From: Burkholderia multivorans ATCC BAA-247
Lineage (GTDB): Bacteria; Pseudomonadota; Gammaproteobacteria; Burkholderiales; Burkholderiaceae
Direction: 5' to 3'
Assembly (NCBI RefSeq): GCF_000959525.1
Contig: NZ_CP009832.1
Coordinates: 1,984,001 to 2,048,000, forward strand
Length of the DNA: 64,000 nucleotides
Position 1 is the first letter of the stretch. Every line of letters begins with the position of its first letter. Both the position numbers and the translations under genes were made by a program. The notes below the pieces were generated by a model that worked only from the letters and a program-made list of their open reading frames with translations, searched no databases and was not told where the DNA came from. Of this stretch, positions 9,426 through 21,136 are shown piece by piece.

Positions 9426-11687
9426 TCAGGCGCGACGCGCGGCGCGCTGCTCGTCGAAGAAGTCCTGCACGACCGCGATTTCGCGCGTGCGCTTGAACGG
9501 CGGCAGGCTCTGCCAGATCCGGCGGCCGTACGGCTTGTCGACGAGCCGCGTGTCGCAGATCATCAGCACGCCGCGATCGGTCTCCGCACGGATCAGCCGC
9601 CCGGCGCCCTGCTTCAGCGTGATGACGGCCTGCGGCAGCTGATGCACGGCGAACGGGCTCAAGCCCTTCTTCGCGAGCGCGTCGAGCCGCGCGGCCAGCA
9701 CCGGATCGTCGGGCGGCGCGAACGGCAGCTTGTCGATCACGACGAGCGACAGCGCATCGCCGCGCACGTCGACGCCTTCCCAGAAGCTCTGGCTGCCGAC
9801 GAGGATCGCGTTGCCGTACGCACGGAAGCGATCGAGCAGTTCGGTCCGGCTCGCATCGCCCTGCACGAGCAGCGGCGTGTTCCAGCCGCGCGATTCGATC
9901 ACGTCGCGCAGTTTCGAGGCGATCCGGTCGACCGCACGCAATGTCGTGCACAGCATGAACACGCCGCCACCCGAGGCCTCGATCGCCGGCAGCGCCGCAT
10001 CGAACACGGCATCGGTAAACGCGGGCGACGACGGCTGCGGCAGATTGCGCGGCACGTACAGCAGCCCCTGCGTCTGGTAGTCGAACGGGCTCGCGAGCGT
10101 CATCGAACGGCGCGAGCTCAGGCCCATCTGCGCCGCGTAGTGCGTGAAGTCGCCGCGCACCGACAGCGTCGCCGACGTGAAGATCCACGCGCGCGGCACG
10201 CCCGCGCGCTGCTTCGCGAAGATCGGCGCCACCGACAGCGGCGTTTCGTGCAGCTGCACCGTATGCGCGAACACCTCGACCCAGCGCACCTTCTCGTTCG
10301 GATCGCCGGCCGCGGCTGCCGCCTCGCCGGCGGCCGCCGCATCGGCCTGCGCAGCGGCCTCGGCCGCGCCGGGCGCGACCCAGCCCGCGAGCAGATCCTG
10401 CAGCTCGCGCGCGCGACGCAGGCACGCGCCGAGCGATTCCGCGCGCTCGGCCTGACTCGCGAGCGCAGAAGCCAGCGCGTCGAGCGCCGCTTCGAGCGCA
10501 TCGAGCGCGGCGAACAGCGGATGATCGTCGCCGAGTTGCGCGAGCGACATCCGCACGATCTGATCGTCGGCGAACGCGAGCCGCACGTCGCGCGCCGCGC
10601 GTTCGAGCGCGCCGCCGAGCTTTACCCATTCGACGGCGTCGCGCGCGTGACTGAGGCCCTCGGCGACCGTATCGCGCGCAAGTTCGAGAATCTGCGTCGT
10701 CGATAGCGTCTCGCCGAAAAACAGCGTCGCCGTCTCCGGCAGCTGATGCGCTTCGTCGAAAATCACCGTGTTCGCATTCGGCAGCAGCTCGGCCATGCCG
10801 GTGTCGCGCAGCATGATGTCCGCGAAGAACAGATGATGGTTGACGACGACGATGTCGGCCTGTTGCGCTTCGCGCCGCGCCTGCATCACGAAGCATTCCT
10901 TGTAGTGCGGACACTCCTGGCCGAGGCAGTTGTCGCGCGTCGACGTGACCATCGACCATACGGGCGCCGTCTCCGGCACGCTCGCGAGCTCGGCCTTGTC
11001 GCCGCTTTTCGTGATCTTCGCGAAACGGACGATCTCCTGCAGATACGCGGTGTCCTGCCGCGACGGCAGGCGGCCGTTGTCCGCGGTGCGCTGCAGATAG
11101 TAGTGGCACAGATAGTTCGCGCGGCCCTTCAGCATCGCGACCGTCACCGGCACCGCGAGCGCGTTGCGCACGGTCGGAATGTCGCGCAGGAACAGCTGGT
11201 CCTGCAGATGCTTGGTGCCGGTCGACACGATCACCTTGCCGCCCCACAGCATCGCGGGGACGAGATACGCATAGGTCTTGCCCGTGCCGGTGCCGGCCTC
11301 GACGATCAGCGTGTTGTCGCCGGCATCGGCGTCCGCTTCGTTCGCGGCGTCGCTCACGCCGGCGTCGGCCGCACCGCCCCCGCCGCGCCCGCCGCCCGTT
11401 TCGCCGAGCCGGCGCGCCGGCCGCTTGCGCGCTTCGAAGATTTCCGGCTCCGGCATCCGGCGCGCGGACGCCTCCATCGCGGACGCGACCGCACGCGCCA
11501 TCTCGATCTGCGATGCGCGCGGACGATAGCCGTCGAGCGCGCGCGCCAGCAACCCGCCGTCGCCGAAAATCGCGTCGAGTTCGTCGACGCGCTTGCGGCT
11601 CAGTTCGAAGGTGCCTTCGGACGCACGAACGCGCCCGGGCGACGCGTCGCGCCGGGCATCGGGGGTGGCTTCAAGCGGTGAATTCAA
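9426..11687 (-). CDS. dinG: ATP-dependent DNA helicase, DinG/YoaA (XPD-like) family
   Basis: Superfamily 2 iron-sulfur helicase that unwinds DNA 5' to 3', expected to act in repair and R-loop removal. The 753-residue product has Walker A AGTGTGKT at residues 131-138 and a DEAH box in VIFDEAHQLPE. The Fe-S cluster cysteines are in NYLCHYYLQ and CLGQECPHYKECF, and the C-terminal helicase motifs are in LVGSQSFWEGVD and QGAGRLIR. The segment between the Q-motif region and Walker A (about 76-123) is a Gly/Ala/Asp-rich insertion. The start is a TTG with AGGAA eight bases upstream and no in-frame ATG before it. YoaA-like rather than true DinG cannot be excluded. Confidence 0.9.
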   Translation of the reverse strand: MNSPLEATPDARRDASPGRVRASEGTFELSRKRVDELDAIFGDGGLLARALDGYRPRASQIEMARAVASAMEASARRMPEPEIFEARKRPARRLGETGGGRGGGGAADAGVSDAANEADADAGDNTLIVEAGTGTGKTYAYLVPAMLWGGKVIVSTGTKHLQDQLFLRDIPTVRNALAVPVTVAMLKGRANYLCHYYLQRTADNGRLPSRQDTAYLQEIVRFAKITKSGDKAELASVPETAPVWSMVTSTRDNCLGQECPHYKECFVMQARREAQQADIVVVNHHLFFADIMLRDTGMAELLPNANTVIFDEAHQLPETATLFFGETLSTTQILELARDTVAEGLSHARDAVEWVKLGGALERAARDVRLAFADDQIVRMSLAQLGDDHPLFAALDALEAALDALASALASQAERAESLGACLRRARELQDLLAGWVAPGAAEAAAQADAAAAGEAAAAAGDPNEKVRWVEVFAHTVQLHETPLSVAPIFAKQRAGVPRAWIFTSATLSVRGDFTHYAAQMGLSSRRSMTLASPFDYQTQGLLYVPRNLPQPSSPAFTDAVFDAALPAIEASGGGVFMLCTTLRAVDRIASKLRDVIESRGWNTPLLVQGDASRTELLDRFRAYGNAILVGSQSFWEGVDVRGDALSLVVIDKLPFAPPDDPVLAARLDALAKKGLSPFAVHQLPQAVITLKQGAGRLIRAETDRGVLMICDTRLVDKPYGRRIWQSLPPFKRTREIAVVQDFFDEQRAARRA

Positions 11688-11742
11688 GGCAAGCGTTCCT
11701 GTATCCAGCGCCCGGGCGGCGCCGGCGCTTGCCAGGCCGCGC

Positions 11743-11958
11743 TCAGGCGCGCTTATCCGGTTCGAGCTGCGATTGCAGCATGATGATCTTGTCTTTGGCC
11801 AGCAGCTTTTCCTTCTTCAGCCTGTGCAACGTGAGGTCGTCGATATCGGAGCGGCCTTCCTTCAGTTCGATCTCGCGAGCGAGCTGCTGGTGCTGTTCCT
11901 GCAATGCAGCCAAACGGTTGTGCAATTCCTGCTGCTGTTCCGCGTGACGATTTTGCAT
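11743..11958 (-). CDS. DUF465 (YdcH family) small coiled-coil protein
   Basis: The 71-residue product is almost entirely helical and charged, with heptad-like leucines (LHNRLAALQEQHQQLAREI). It contains the family signature DDLTLHRLKKEKLLAKDKI. YdcH/DUF465 proteins are small and cytosolic, with no established molecular role. It lies 55 bp upstream of dinG on the same strand and may share a transcript. A GAGG ribosome binding site lies about 8 nt before the ATG. Confidence 0.88.
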   Translation of the reverse strand: MQNRHAEQQQELHNRLAALQEQHQQLAREIELKEGRSDIDDLTLHRLKKEKLLAKDKIIMLQSQLEPDKRA

Positions 11959-12034
11959 ATACGCCTCCTCATCGAAGCAGCGCGCCGACCGGCGTGCCGA
12001 CGCGCACGAGCTGTTTCCGGATCAACTCAACACG

Positions 12035-12784
12035 TTACTGCCCCTGCTGTTGCTGCTGCTTGGCCTTCTCGGCCGCTTCCCGCTGACGCTGCTCGACCTC
12101 GGCCTTGTGCTGCGCGGCCTCCTTCTGCTTCTGCTCGTAGCGCGCCGCGTTCTCCGCACGCGCCTGCGCCTTCTGCGCGGCCTGGGCGTGCGCCTCGTCG
12201 AGCTTGCGCTGGAAATCGGCCTGCTTCTGGTCGTACGCCTGCTTGTTCGCCGCGCGCTGCGGCGCCTCCGCGCCGCGCTGCGCCTGCTTCAACGCATTCT
12301 GCTCCTGCTTGTCGCGGAACGCGGCCGCGTTCGCCGCCTCGTTCGCGGCGCGCTGCGGCGCCTCCGCCGCGTTCTGCGCCTGCTTCAGCGCGATCTGCTC
12401 GTCGCGCTGCTTCGCACGCACCGCACGCTGCTCGTCGTCGAGCGCGAGCTGCGCCTGCCGGATGCTCGCGCGCTCCTCGCGCATCTTGTCGCGCGCGACG
12501 CCCAGGCAGTGATTGACGAAGAACCGGCTGTAGCAATCGTGCTCGGCCACCGCATAACGATAATCGTTTTCCGCGGAACGTTGATCGAGCACTTTTTGAC
12601 GGGCGGCGAAATCGTCCGCGAGACCGGGCGCGGCAGGCGCCGACGCGGCGCTATCGGCCGTGACGGTCGAGGCCTGCGCGTACACGCCGGACGTGCCGAC
12701 GGACAAAGCGGCGGCAAGCGCTGCGCCGAGCGCGACGAGAGAAAAACGGGAAGTTGGCAACGTCGTAGGAAAGCTGCGGGACAT
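12035..12784 (-). CDS. Secreted Ala/Gln-rich coiled-coil protein with internal repeats, function unknown
   Basis: I do not recognise a characterised family. The 249-residue product has a clear Sec signal peptide (about residues 1-36, ending SGVYAQA). A short domain with two cysteines follows (about 82-95, [18 protein letters not shown]). The rest is a long, highly charged coiled coil rich in Ala, Gln, Lys and Glu. Two near-identical repeats, [20 protein letters not shown] and [20 protein letters not shown], lie about 38 residues apart. The tail ends in a Q-run. It is probably periplasmic. It is divergent from tex, with about 160 bp between the starts. Confidence 0.85.
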   Translation of the reverse strand: MSRSFPTTLPTSRFSLVALGAALAAALSVGTSGVYAQASTVTADSAASAPAAPGLADDFAARQKVLDQRSAENDYRYAVAEHDCYSRFFVNHCLGVARDKMREERASIRQAQLALDDEQRAVRAKQRDEQIALKQAQNAAEAPQRAANEAANAAAFRDKQEQNALKQAQRGAEAPQRAANKQAYDQKQADFQRKLDEAHAQAAQKAQARAENAARYEQKQKEAAQHKAEVEQRQREAAEKAKQQQQQGQ

Positions 12785-12947
12785 GTGTCAAATTCTATCA
12801 CCGCCGGCTGGACGCTCTGCCATTTATGGCAAAATGCCCCGCTTCACTCACCCGCGGCATCTGGTCCGGCGGGCCCGCCATGCAGCCCGCCGCGCCGGGC
12901 ATGCCGGCCCGCGCCGCGATTTCAGCAGGCAGAAGCTCATCAACGAC

Positions 12948-15272
12948 ATGACGGAAACCGTAGCACTCAAGATCGTACAGCGCATCGCCACCGAACTGTC
13001 CGTCCAGCCGCGCCAGGTCGCGGCCGCGGTGCAACTTCTCGACGAAGGCTCGACCGTTCCGTTCATTGCCCGGTATCGGAAGGAAGCGACCGGCAACCTG
13101 GACGACACGCAACTGCGCCAGCTCGAAGAGCGCCTCCTGTATCTGCGCGAACTCGAGGATCGCCGCGCGGCGATCCTGTCGAGCATCGAGGAACAGGGCA
13201 AGCTGACCGACGAACTGCGTGCGGCAATCGATGCGGCCGACAGCAAACAGGTGCTCGAAGACCTTTATCTGCCGTACAAGCCGAAGCGCCGCACGCGCGC
13301 CCAGATCGCGCGGGAAGCGGGTCTCGAGCCGCTCGCGCAGGCGCTGCTCGCCAATCCGATGCTCGATCCGCAAACCGAAGCGGCCGCGTACGTCGATGCC
13401 GACAAGGGCGTCGCCGACGTGAAGGCCGCGCTCGATGGCGCGCGCGACATCCTGTCGGAACAGTTCGGCGAGACGGCCGAGTTGCTCGGCAAGCTGCGCG
13501 ACTATCTGCATGATCGCGGCGTCGTGTCGTCGGCGGTCGTCGAGGGCAAGGAAAACGAAGAAGGCGAGAAATTCCGCGACTATTACGACTACGCGGAGAC
13601 GCTGAAGACCGTGCCGTCGCACCGCGCGCTCGCGCTGTTCCGCGGCCGCAACGCCGGCGTGCTGACGATCCGGCTGGGCCTCGGCGAGGAACTCGACGCG
13701 CAGGTGCCACATCCCGGCGAAGCGATGATCGCGCGCCATTTCGGCATCGCGAACCAGAATCGCCCGGCCGACAAATGGCTGAGCGACGTGTGCCGCTGGT
13801 GCTGGCGCGTGAAGGTTCAGCCGCACATCGAGAACGAGCTGCTGACGCAGCTGCGCGAAACGGCCGAAACCGAAGCGATCCGCGTCTTCGCGCGCAACCT
13901 GAAGGATCTGCTGCTCGCGGCGCCTGCCGGCCCGAAGGCCGTGATCGGTCTCGACCCCGGCCTGCGCACCGGCGTGAAGGTCGCCGTCGTCGACCGCACC
14001 GGCAAGCTGCTCGCGACGGACACGATCTATCCGCATGAACCGCGTCGCGACTGGGACGGCTCGATCGCGAAGCTCGCGCGCCTCGCCGCGCAGACGCAGG
14101 CCGAACTGATCAGCATCGGCAACGGCACCGCGTCGCGCGAAACCGACAAGCTCGCGAGCGAACTGATCGCGAAGCACCCCGAACTGCGGTTGCAGAAGAT
14201 CGTCGTGTCGGAAGCCGGCGCGTCGGTCTACTCGGCGTCCGAACTCGCGGCCAAGGAATTCCCGGAACTCGACGTATCGCTGCGCGGCGCCGTGTCGATC
14301 GCGCGCCGGCTGCAGGATCCGCTCGCCGAGCTCGTGAAGATCGAGCCGAAGGCGATCGGCGTCGGCCAGTACCAGCACGACGTGAATCAGCGCGAGCTCG
14401 CGCGCTCGCTCGACGCGGTCGTCGAAGACTGCGTGAACGCGGTCGGCGTCGACGCCAACACCGCATCGGCGCCGCTGCTCGCGCGCGTGTCGGGGCTGAA
14501 CGCGACGCTCGCACGCAACATCGTCGACTACCGCGACGCGAACGGCCCGTTCCCGTCGCGCGAGCACCTGCGCAAGGTGCCGCGCCTCGGCGACAAGACG
14601 TTCGAGCAGGCCGCCGGCTTCCTGCGGATCAACGGCGGCGAGAATCCGCTCGACCGCTCGTCGGTGCACCCGGAGGCGTATCCGGTCGTCGAACGGATCC
14701 TCGCGAAGATCAACAAGCGCATCGACGACGTGCTCGGCAATCGCGACGCGCTGTCGGGCCTGTCGCCCGCCGAATTCGTCGACGAACGTTTCGGCCTGCC
14801 GACGGTGCGCGACATCCTGTCCGAGCTCGAGAAGCCCGGCCGCGATCCGCGCCCCGAGTTCAAGACCGCGACGTTCCGCGAAGGCGTCGAGAAGGTGTCG
14901 GACCTCGTGCCGGGCATGACGCTCGAAGGCGTCGTGACGAACGTTGCCGCATTCGGCGCGTTCGTCGACATCGGCGTCCATCAGGACGGGCTCGTCCACG
15001 TATCCGCGATGTCGACGAAGTTCATCAAGGATCCGCACGAAGTCGTGAAGGCCGGCCAGGTCGTGAAGGTCAAGGTGCTCGACGTCGACGTGAAGCGCCA
15101 GCGCATCTCGCTGACGATGCGGCTCGACGACGAAGCGGCGCCCGGCCTGTCGTCGCGCGGCGCGCAGGAACGCGGCACCGCCGCGCGCGGCGGCGCCCGC
15201 CCGCCCCGCGCGCGCGAACCGGAACCGGCTGGCGCGATGGCCGCCGCGTTCGCGAAGCTCAAGCAACGCTGA
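12948..15272 (+). CDS. tex: Transcription accessory protein Tex (S1 RNA-binding)
   Basis: Conserved nucleic-acid-binding protein thought to affect transcription and stress tolerance. The 774-residue product has the expected order: N-terminal helical Tex domain ([17 protein letters not shown]), the YqgF/RuvC-like fold ([18 protein letters not shown]), helix-hairpin-helix repeats (about 500-620) and a C-terminal S1 domain ([18 protein letters not shown]). The last 40 residues are a basic, Arg/Gly/Ala-rich tail. The ATG at 12948 (MTETVALKI) gives the family length; the open frame upstream to 12660 overlaps the divergent gene and is not coding. A bidirectional terminator follows. Confidence 0.96.
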   Translation: MTETVALKIVQRIATELSVQPRQVAAAVQLLDEGSTVPFIARYRKEATGNLDDTQLRQLEERLLYLRELEDRRAAILSSIEEQGKLTDELRAAIDAADSKQVLEDLYLPYKPKRRTRAQIAREAGLEPLAQALLANPMLDPQTEAAAYVDADKGVADVKAALDGARDILSEQFGETAELLGKLRDYLHDRGVVSSAVVEGKENEEGEKFRDYYDYAETLKTVPSHRALALFRGRNAGVLTIRLGLGEELDAQVPHPGEAMIARHFGIANQNRPADKWLSDVCRWCWRVKVQPHIENELLTQLRETAETEAIRVFARNLKDLLLAAPAGPKAVIGLDPGLRTGVKVAVVDRTGKLLATDTIYPHEPRRDWDGSIAKLARLAAQTQAELISIGNGTASRETDKLASELIAKHPELRLQKIVVSEAGASVYSASELAAKEFPELDVSLRGAVSIARRLQDPLAELVKIEPKAIGVGQYQHDVNQRELARSLDAVVEDCVNAVGVDANTASAPLLARVSGLNATLARNIVDYRDANGPFPSREHLRKVPRLGDKTFEQAAGFLRINGGENPLDRSSVHPEAYPVVERILAKINKRIDDVLGNRDALSGLSPAEFVDERFGLPTVRDILSELEKPGRDPRPEFKTATFREGVEKVSDLVPGMTLEGVVTNVAAFGAFVDIGVHQDGLVHVSAMSTKFIKDPHEVVKAGQVVKVKVLDVDVKRQRISLTMRLDDEAAPGLSSRGAQERGTAARGGARPPRAREPEPAGAMAAAFAKLKQR

Positions 15273-15296
15273 GCGTGCGGACCGTGCCGCAATGAG

Positions 15297-15323
15297 AAAA
15301 GCCCGCCGTCAGGCGGGCTTTTT
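15297..15323. terminator. Bidirectional intrinsic terminator between tex and kup
   Basis: A 7-bp GC stem GCCCGCC/GGCGGGC with loop GTCA is flanked by A4 and T5. It serves tex (plus strand) and kup (minus strand). Confidence 0.92.
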
Positions 15324-15389
15324 GTTGGCGCAGCGTCTCGGCGAGCGAGCCGTCAAGCGGCATGCGCGATCGCGCACGCCTCGTGGCGC

Positions 15390-17306
15390 TCAGATCTCGA
15401 TCTTCGTGCCGAGCTCGACGACGCGGTTCGCCGGAATCGCGAAGAAGTCGGTCGGCTTCGCGGCGTTCTGGTGCATCCACGCGAACACGCGCTCGCGCCA
15501 GATCGACATGCCGGGCAGCTGCGTCGGCACGACCGTCTCGCGTGCGAGGAAGAACGATGTGTCCATCAGCTCGAACGTCATGTCGTGCGTGCGGCCGAAC
15601 TCTTCGAGCACGGCCTTCACGTCCGGCGTCTCGTTGAACCCGTACTCGGCCTTCACGATGTACAGGCCGCCGCCGGCGTCGCGCGCGCTCAGCCGCTTGT
15701 CGTCGCGCACGTACGGGATGTCGCGCGTGACGAACGTCATGAACAGCGTGCGCTCGTGCAACACCTTGTTGTGCTTCAGGTTATGCAGCAGGCTCACGGG
15801 CACGAGCTTGTCGTTGCCCGTCAGATAGATCGCGGTGCCCGACACGCGGTGCGGCGGATGTGCGAGCAGCCCCTGCAGGAACGGCTCGAGCGGAATGCCG
15901 TCGGCGGCCGTGCGTTCCTTCACGATGTGGCGGCCCTTGTACCAGGTCATCAGCAGGAAGAACAGCAGCGCGCCGATGCCGAGCGGCAGCCAGCCGCCCT
16001 GCGCGACCTTCAGCAGGTTCGCGCCGAAAAAGCCGAGATCGATCGTCAGGAAGACGGCGATGATCGCGCCGACCAGCAGCCGGTTCCAGTTCCACACCTT
16101 CACCATCACGACGCATGCGAGCACGGTCGTGATCACCATCGTCGCGGTCACCGCGATCCCGTACGCGGCCGCGAGGTTGTCGGAGCTCTTGAAGCCGATC
16201 ACGATGCAGAGAATCACGAACAGCAGCAGCCAGTTCACGAGCGGCACGTAGATCTGGCCGATCGCGAGTTCGGACGTGTGGAGCACCTTCATGCGCGGCA
16301 CATAGCCGAGCTGGATCGCCTGCGACGTCAACGAATAGGCGCCGGAGATCACCGCCTGCGACGCGATCACGGTCGCGACGGTCGACAGCACGACGAGCGG
16401 CAGCAGCGCCCAGTCGGGCGCGAGCAGGAAGAACGGGTTTTCGATCGCGCGCGGATTCTGGATCAGCAACGCGCCCTGCCCGAAGTAGTTCAGCACCAGC
16501 GACGGCATCACGAGCCCGTATGCGGCGAGGCGGATCGGCTTCGCGCCGAAGTGGCCCATGTCCGCATAGAGCGCTTCCGCACCGGTCAGCACCAGCACGA
16601 CGGAACCGAGCACGACATAGGCCTGCAGCAAATGCTCGGACATGAACGACGCTGCGTAGTACGGATTGATCGCCGCGACGATGCCGGGCGCACGCACGAT
16701 GTGGTACACGCCGAGCGCCGCGATCGCGATGAACCACAGCACCATGATCGGGCCGAACAGCTTGCCGACCGTTGCCGTGCCGTGACGCTGGATCCAGAAC
16801 AGCGCGATCAGAATCACGATCGTGATCGGCAGCACCAGATGCGACAGATGCGGCGTCGCGATCTCGAGACCTTCGACCGCCGACATCACCGAAATCGCCG
16901 GCGTGATGACCGCGTCGCCGTAGAACATGCACGCGCCGAAGATGCCGAGCGCCATCAGCGCGCCCGCGACACGCGTCTTCGGGTCGAGCGGCCGCAGCGA
17001 CAGCGCCATCAGCGCGAGCACGCCGCCCTCGCCGTTGTTGTCGGCACGCATCACGAACAGCAGATATTTGACGCCGACCACGAGGATGATCGCCCAGAAC
17101 AGCAGCGAGATCACGCCGAGGATCGAGCTTTCCGTGAGCGGAATCCCGTGCGCGGGGCTGAACGCCTCCTTCAGCGAATACAACGGGCTCGTGCCGATGT
17201 CGCCGAACACCACGCCGATGGCCGCTATCGCCAGCGCCCGCAGCGAGTGTTGGTGCATCGGGTGCGGCGCGTGAGCGGCGTCGGCCGCGTGGGTCGTATC
17301 GTTCAT
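15390..17306 (-). CDS. kup: Low-affinity potassium uptake transporter Kup (KUP/HAK/KT family)
   Basis: Inner-membrane potassium:proton symporter. The 638-residue product has an N-terminal KUP signature ([19 protein letters not shown]), about twelve hydrophobic segments to residue ~450, and a cytosolic C-terminal domain of about 160 residues. [19 protein letters not shown] is the other hallmark motif. The N terminus is His-rich ([16 protein letters not shown]), which is unremarkable. The gene is monocistronic between two terminators. A TAGAAT at 17351-17356 on its strand could be a -10 element, but I see no matching -35. Confidence 0.96.
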   Translation of the reverse strand: MNDTTHAADAAHAPHPMHQHSLRALAIAAIGVVFGDIGTSPLYSLKEAFSPAHGIPLTESSILGVISLLFWAIILVVGVKYLLFVMRADNNGEGGVLALMALSLRPLDPKTRVAGALMALGIFGACMFYGDAVITPAISVMSAVEGLEIATPHLSHLVLPITIVILIALFWIQRHGTATVGKLFGPIMVLWFIAIAALGVYHIVRAPGIVAAINPYYAASFMSEHLLQAYVVLGSVVLVLTGAEALYADMGHFGAKPIRLAAYGLVMPSLVLNYFGQGALLIQNPRAIENPFFLLAPDWALLPLVVLSTVATVIASQAVISGAYSLTSQAIQLGYVPRMKVLHTSELAIGQIYVPLVNWLLLFVILCIVIGFKSSDNLAAAYGIAVTATMVITTVLACVVMVKVWNWNRLLVGAIIAVFLTIDLGFFGANLLKVAQGGWLPLGIGALLFFLLMTWYKGRHIVKERTAADGIPLEPFLQGLLAHPPHRVSGTAIYLTGNDKLVPVSLLHNLKHNKVLHERTLFMTFVTRDIPYVRDDKRLSARDAGGGLYIVKAEYGFNETPDVKAVLEEFGRTHDMTFELMDTSFFLARETVVPTQLPGMSIWRERVFAWMHQNAAKPTDFFAIPANRVVELGTKIEI

Positions 17307-17540
17307 ATGAAGCGTAATAATCGGGTCCGGATTCGGACAAAACGAGCGCTATTCTACCCGCGCGTCCCGCAAACACCGCGCCGCCGTGTTGCCCCGAAGC
17401 CACGTAACCGATCGCGCACATGCATTGCGGCGCGAGCTGTGGCAGGGCTGCCATCATAGCCGGGGTCGCACCGTCTGCCTATCGGGGTGCACGGCGGGGG
17501 CGCACGGCGCGACTGCACGGCGGGCGCCCGGCCCGCAAAC

Positions 17541-17566
17541 GAAAACGGCGCCGCAAGCGGCGCCGT
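17541..17566 (-). terminator. Intrinsic terminator after the phosphoribosyltransferase gene
   Basis: A 10-bp perfect stem ACGGCGCCGC/GCGGCGCCGT with a 2-nt apparent loop is followed on the minus strand by TTTTC. It marks the end of the long leftward gene cluster. Confidence 0.85.
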
Positions 17567-17595
17567 ACGAGGCTTTCGTCGATAGACCGGCGCGC

Positions 17596-18192
17596 TTACG
17601 CGCCCGCGCCGTCGCGCTGCGCGCGACCGCGCTTGATCCACGCTTCGAGGTTGTGCGGACGCACGGTGTCCCACTCCTCGAACGGCTGATGGATCCACGG
17701 GTTCGTCGGCAGGAACTGCGTGTGGTAGTCGGGCTTGACCTTCGAGCAACCCTTGTACCAGAGCACCGCCGAGCGCACCGCCGTGACGGCCGGATAACGC
17801 TCCTTCAGGTGCTCCTGCACGCGCGCGAGCGTGACGCCCGAGTCGACCAGATCGTCGACGAGCAGCACGTTGCCCGCGAGGTTGCCGCGCGTCATCGTGA
17901 TGTACTGCGCGATGTCGAGCTCGCCCTGCTCGCGGCCGGCCGCTTCGCGGTACGAACTCGTCGCGAGAATCGCGAGCGGCACGTCGTAGATGCGCGAAAG
18001 CTGATCGCCGACACGCAGGCCGCCGCGCGCGAGGCACAGGATCTGGTCGAACTTCCAGCCCGACTCGTGCACCTGCAGCGCGAGCAGTTCGATGAGCCGG
18101 TGATATTCGTCCCAGCCCACCCAGAGGTTCTTGTCGTCGTTACGCGGATCCGTCATCAGGTCGGCCGCCTTGATCGTGTTTTGCTGCGTCAT
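17596..18192 (-). CDS. Purine phosphoribosyltransferase (xanthine/hypoxanthine/guanine type)
   Basis: Type I phosphoribosyltransferase expected to salvage a purine base with PRPP. The 198-residue product shows the PRPP-binding loop in LLVDDLVDSGVTL and a conserved LCLARGGLRVGDQLS segment near residue 52 that helps bind pyrophosphate. The C-terminal half, with LWYKGCSKVKPDYHT and PWIHQPFEEWDT, resembles the xanthine/guanine Gpt-like subfamily, but exact base specificity cannot be read from sequence. It starts 7 bp downstream of the purA stop codon, so it is probably co-transcribed with adenylosuccinate synthetase. Confidence 0.88.
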   Translation of the reverse strand: MTQQNTIKAADLMTDPRNDDKNLWVGWDEYHRLIELLALQVHESGWKFDQILCLARGGLRVGDQLSRIYDVPLAILATSSYREAAGREQGELDIAQYITMTRGNLAGNVLLVDDLVDSGVTLARVQEHLKERYPAVTAVRSAVLWYKGCSKVKPDYHTQFLPTNPWIHQPFEEWDTVRPHNLEAWIKRGRAQRDGAGA

Positions 18193-18199
18193 CTGGAAA

Positions 18200-19555
<1,356 letters not shown>

Positions 19556-19657
19556 TTAGCTGGTTAAAAACGTATTTTACCTATGTTCGCGAGCGATTCC
19601 GAATTTTTCCGTTTCGCGTCAACGATATGCAGCCGACTGCCGCTCGCGAACGCCTTG

Positions 19658-20806
19658 TTAGCGGGGCTCGACCACCCACGCACCGTTGCGCTCGACGAGC
19701 GAACGGTCGCAGGCGAACTCGTCGAGCACGTGATCGTGGCCCGGCAGCGCCTGGATCACGACCTCGCCGGCGTCGCGCAGCGCGGCCACGGCCGCGCGCA
19801 GCGCATCGTCCTGCGCCCACGGCGCCAGAATCGCGGTGCCGCGCGCCTCGACCGGCGAAATCCGCGCGAGCTCGCGCAGGTCGAGCGAGAAGCCGGTCGC
19901 CGGACGCGCGCGGCCGTATGCCTGGCCGACGTGGTCGTAACGGCCGCCGCGCGCGATCGCATTCGGCACGCCGTCGATATACGCGGTAAACATCGCGCCG
20001 CTGTGGTACGCGTAACCGCGCAGATCGGCCAGGTCGATCGCGACTTCCGCACCCTTCGCCTGCGCCGCGAGCTGCGCGAGATCGTCGAGCGCGCGCGCGA
20101 TCTCGGGCAGCGCCGGCAGGCGCTGGCGCGCTTCGTCGAGCACGCTCGCGTCGCCGTACAGGTGCGGCAGCGCGCGCAGCGCCGCGCGCGTGTCGGCGCC
20201 GAGATCGTCGGTCAGTTCGTTCAGCAACGGCACGTCCTTGCCCGATAGCGCGTCGTAGAGCGCTTCGCCGCGCGCGGCCGCCTGCGTATCGCGCGCGAGC
20301 AGCGCCGCGAGCACGCCCGCATGGCACAGATCGAGGCGGACCCGCGACAGGCCGGCAAGATGCAGCGCATCGAGCATCAACTGCTGGATCTCGAGATCGG
20401 CTTCCAGTCCCGCATGACCGTAGATTTCCGCGCCGATCTGGATCTGCTCGCGCGTCGCGTGCAGGCCGCGCGGGCGCGTATGCATGACGTGCCCCGCATA
20501 GCAGAGGCGCGTGACGCCCTGGCGGTTCAGCAGATGCGCGTCGATGCGCGCCACCTGCGGCGTGATGTCGGCGCGCAGGCCGAGCGTGCGGCCCGAAAGC
20601 TGGTCGACCAGCTTGAAGGTGCGCAGGCGCAGATCGGCGCCGCCGCTCGTCAGCAGCGACTCGAGATATTCGAGCAGCGGCGGCATCACCATCTCGTAGC
20701 CGTACGAACGGAAGCGATCGAGCAGCCTGCGGCGCAGCTCCTCGATCTTGCGCGCTTCCGACGGCAGTACGTCGGCGATATTCTCGGGAAGTAACCAGGT
20801 CGACAT
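19658..20806 (-). CDS. hisZ: ATP phosphoribosyltransferase regulatory subunit HisZ
   Basis: HisRS-like protein lacking aminoacylation function that forms the active complex with short-form HisG for the first step of histidine synthesis. The 382-residue product starts [18 protein letters not shown], a typical HisZ N terminus. Class II synthetase motifs are degenerate but visible ([32 protein letters not shown]). The true HisRS is present separately at 28536. The ATG at 20804-20806 is chosen over a start 12 codons earlier because MSTWLLPE is the conserved start. HisG is not in the window; in betaproteobacteria it is normally elsewhere. Confidence 0.94.
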   Translation of the reverse strand: MSTWLLPENIADVLPSEARKIEELRRRLLDRFRSYGYEMVMPPLLEYLESLLTSGGADLRLRTFKLVDQLSGRTLGLRADITPQVARIDAHLLNRQGVTRLCYAGHVMHTRPRGLHATREQIQIGAEIYGHAGLEADLEIQQLMLDALHLAGLSRVRLDLCHAGVLAALLARDTQAAARGEALYDALSGKDVPLLNELTDDLGADTRAALRALPHLYGDASVLDEARQRLPALPEIARALDDLAQLAAQAKGAEVAIDLADLRGYAYHSGAMFTAYIDGVPNAIARGGRYDHVGQAYGRARPATGFSLDLRELARISPVEARGTAILAPWAQDDALRAAVAALRDAGEVVIQALPGHDHVLDEFACDRSLVERNGAWVVEPR

Positions 20807-20908
20807 CGGTACGGTCCTACGACAGGAAACGGCGCGCGGCACGCGCGCCGACGGATGAATCGGTAATCGGAATCGGACGGGAACGAACGGCGGGTGCGCC
20901 GTCCGGGA

Positions 20909-21100
20909 TCAGGTGGCGAGCAGCAGCAGCACGAGCCCGAGCGCCATCACGATCAGCCCGCCGATCCGGATATGATGCGGCGGCCGCTCCGCTATTCTAC
21001 GAAACGTGTCGCGCCAGGCGACGGGAAACACGAAGGGGAACGCCCCTTCGATGATCAGCATCAGCGCGACGGCAAGCAACAACGAGGCAGCGAGATCCAT
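20909..21100 (-). CDS. DUF2065 (YjeT-like) small inner-membrane protein
   Basis: The 63-residue protein has two hydrophobic segments (about 4-22 and 43-61), separated by a short loop with RDTFRRIAERPPHHIR. It is a predicted double-pass inner-membrane protein of the DUF2065 family, which is conserved next to hflC and of unknown function. It lies 36 bp downstream of hflC and about 100 bp upstream of hisZ, and is probably part of the hflX-hflK-hflC operon. Position and the clear hydrophobic pattern support it as a real gene. Confidence 0.85.
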   Translation of the reverse strand: MDLAASLLLAVALMLIIEGAFPFVFPVAWRDTFRRIAERPPHHIRIGGLIVMALGLVLLLLAT

Positions 21101-21136
21101 GCGGGCGACGGTGCCGCACGACGCGGCACCCCAGAT

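Noticed and set aside
12798-15266. Long minus-strand frame (over 800 codons) antisense to tex
   Set aside because: Shadow frame with the same Arg/Asp/Ala bias; tex is clear on the other strand.
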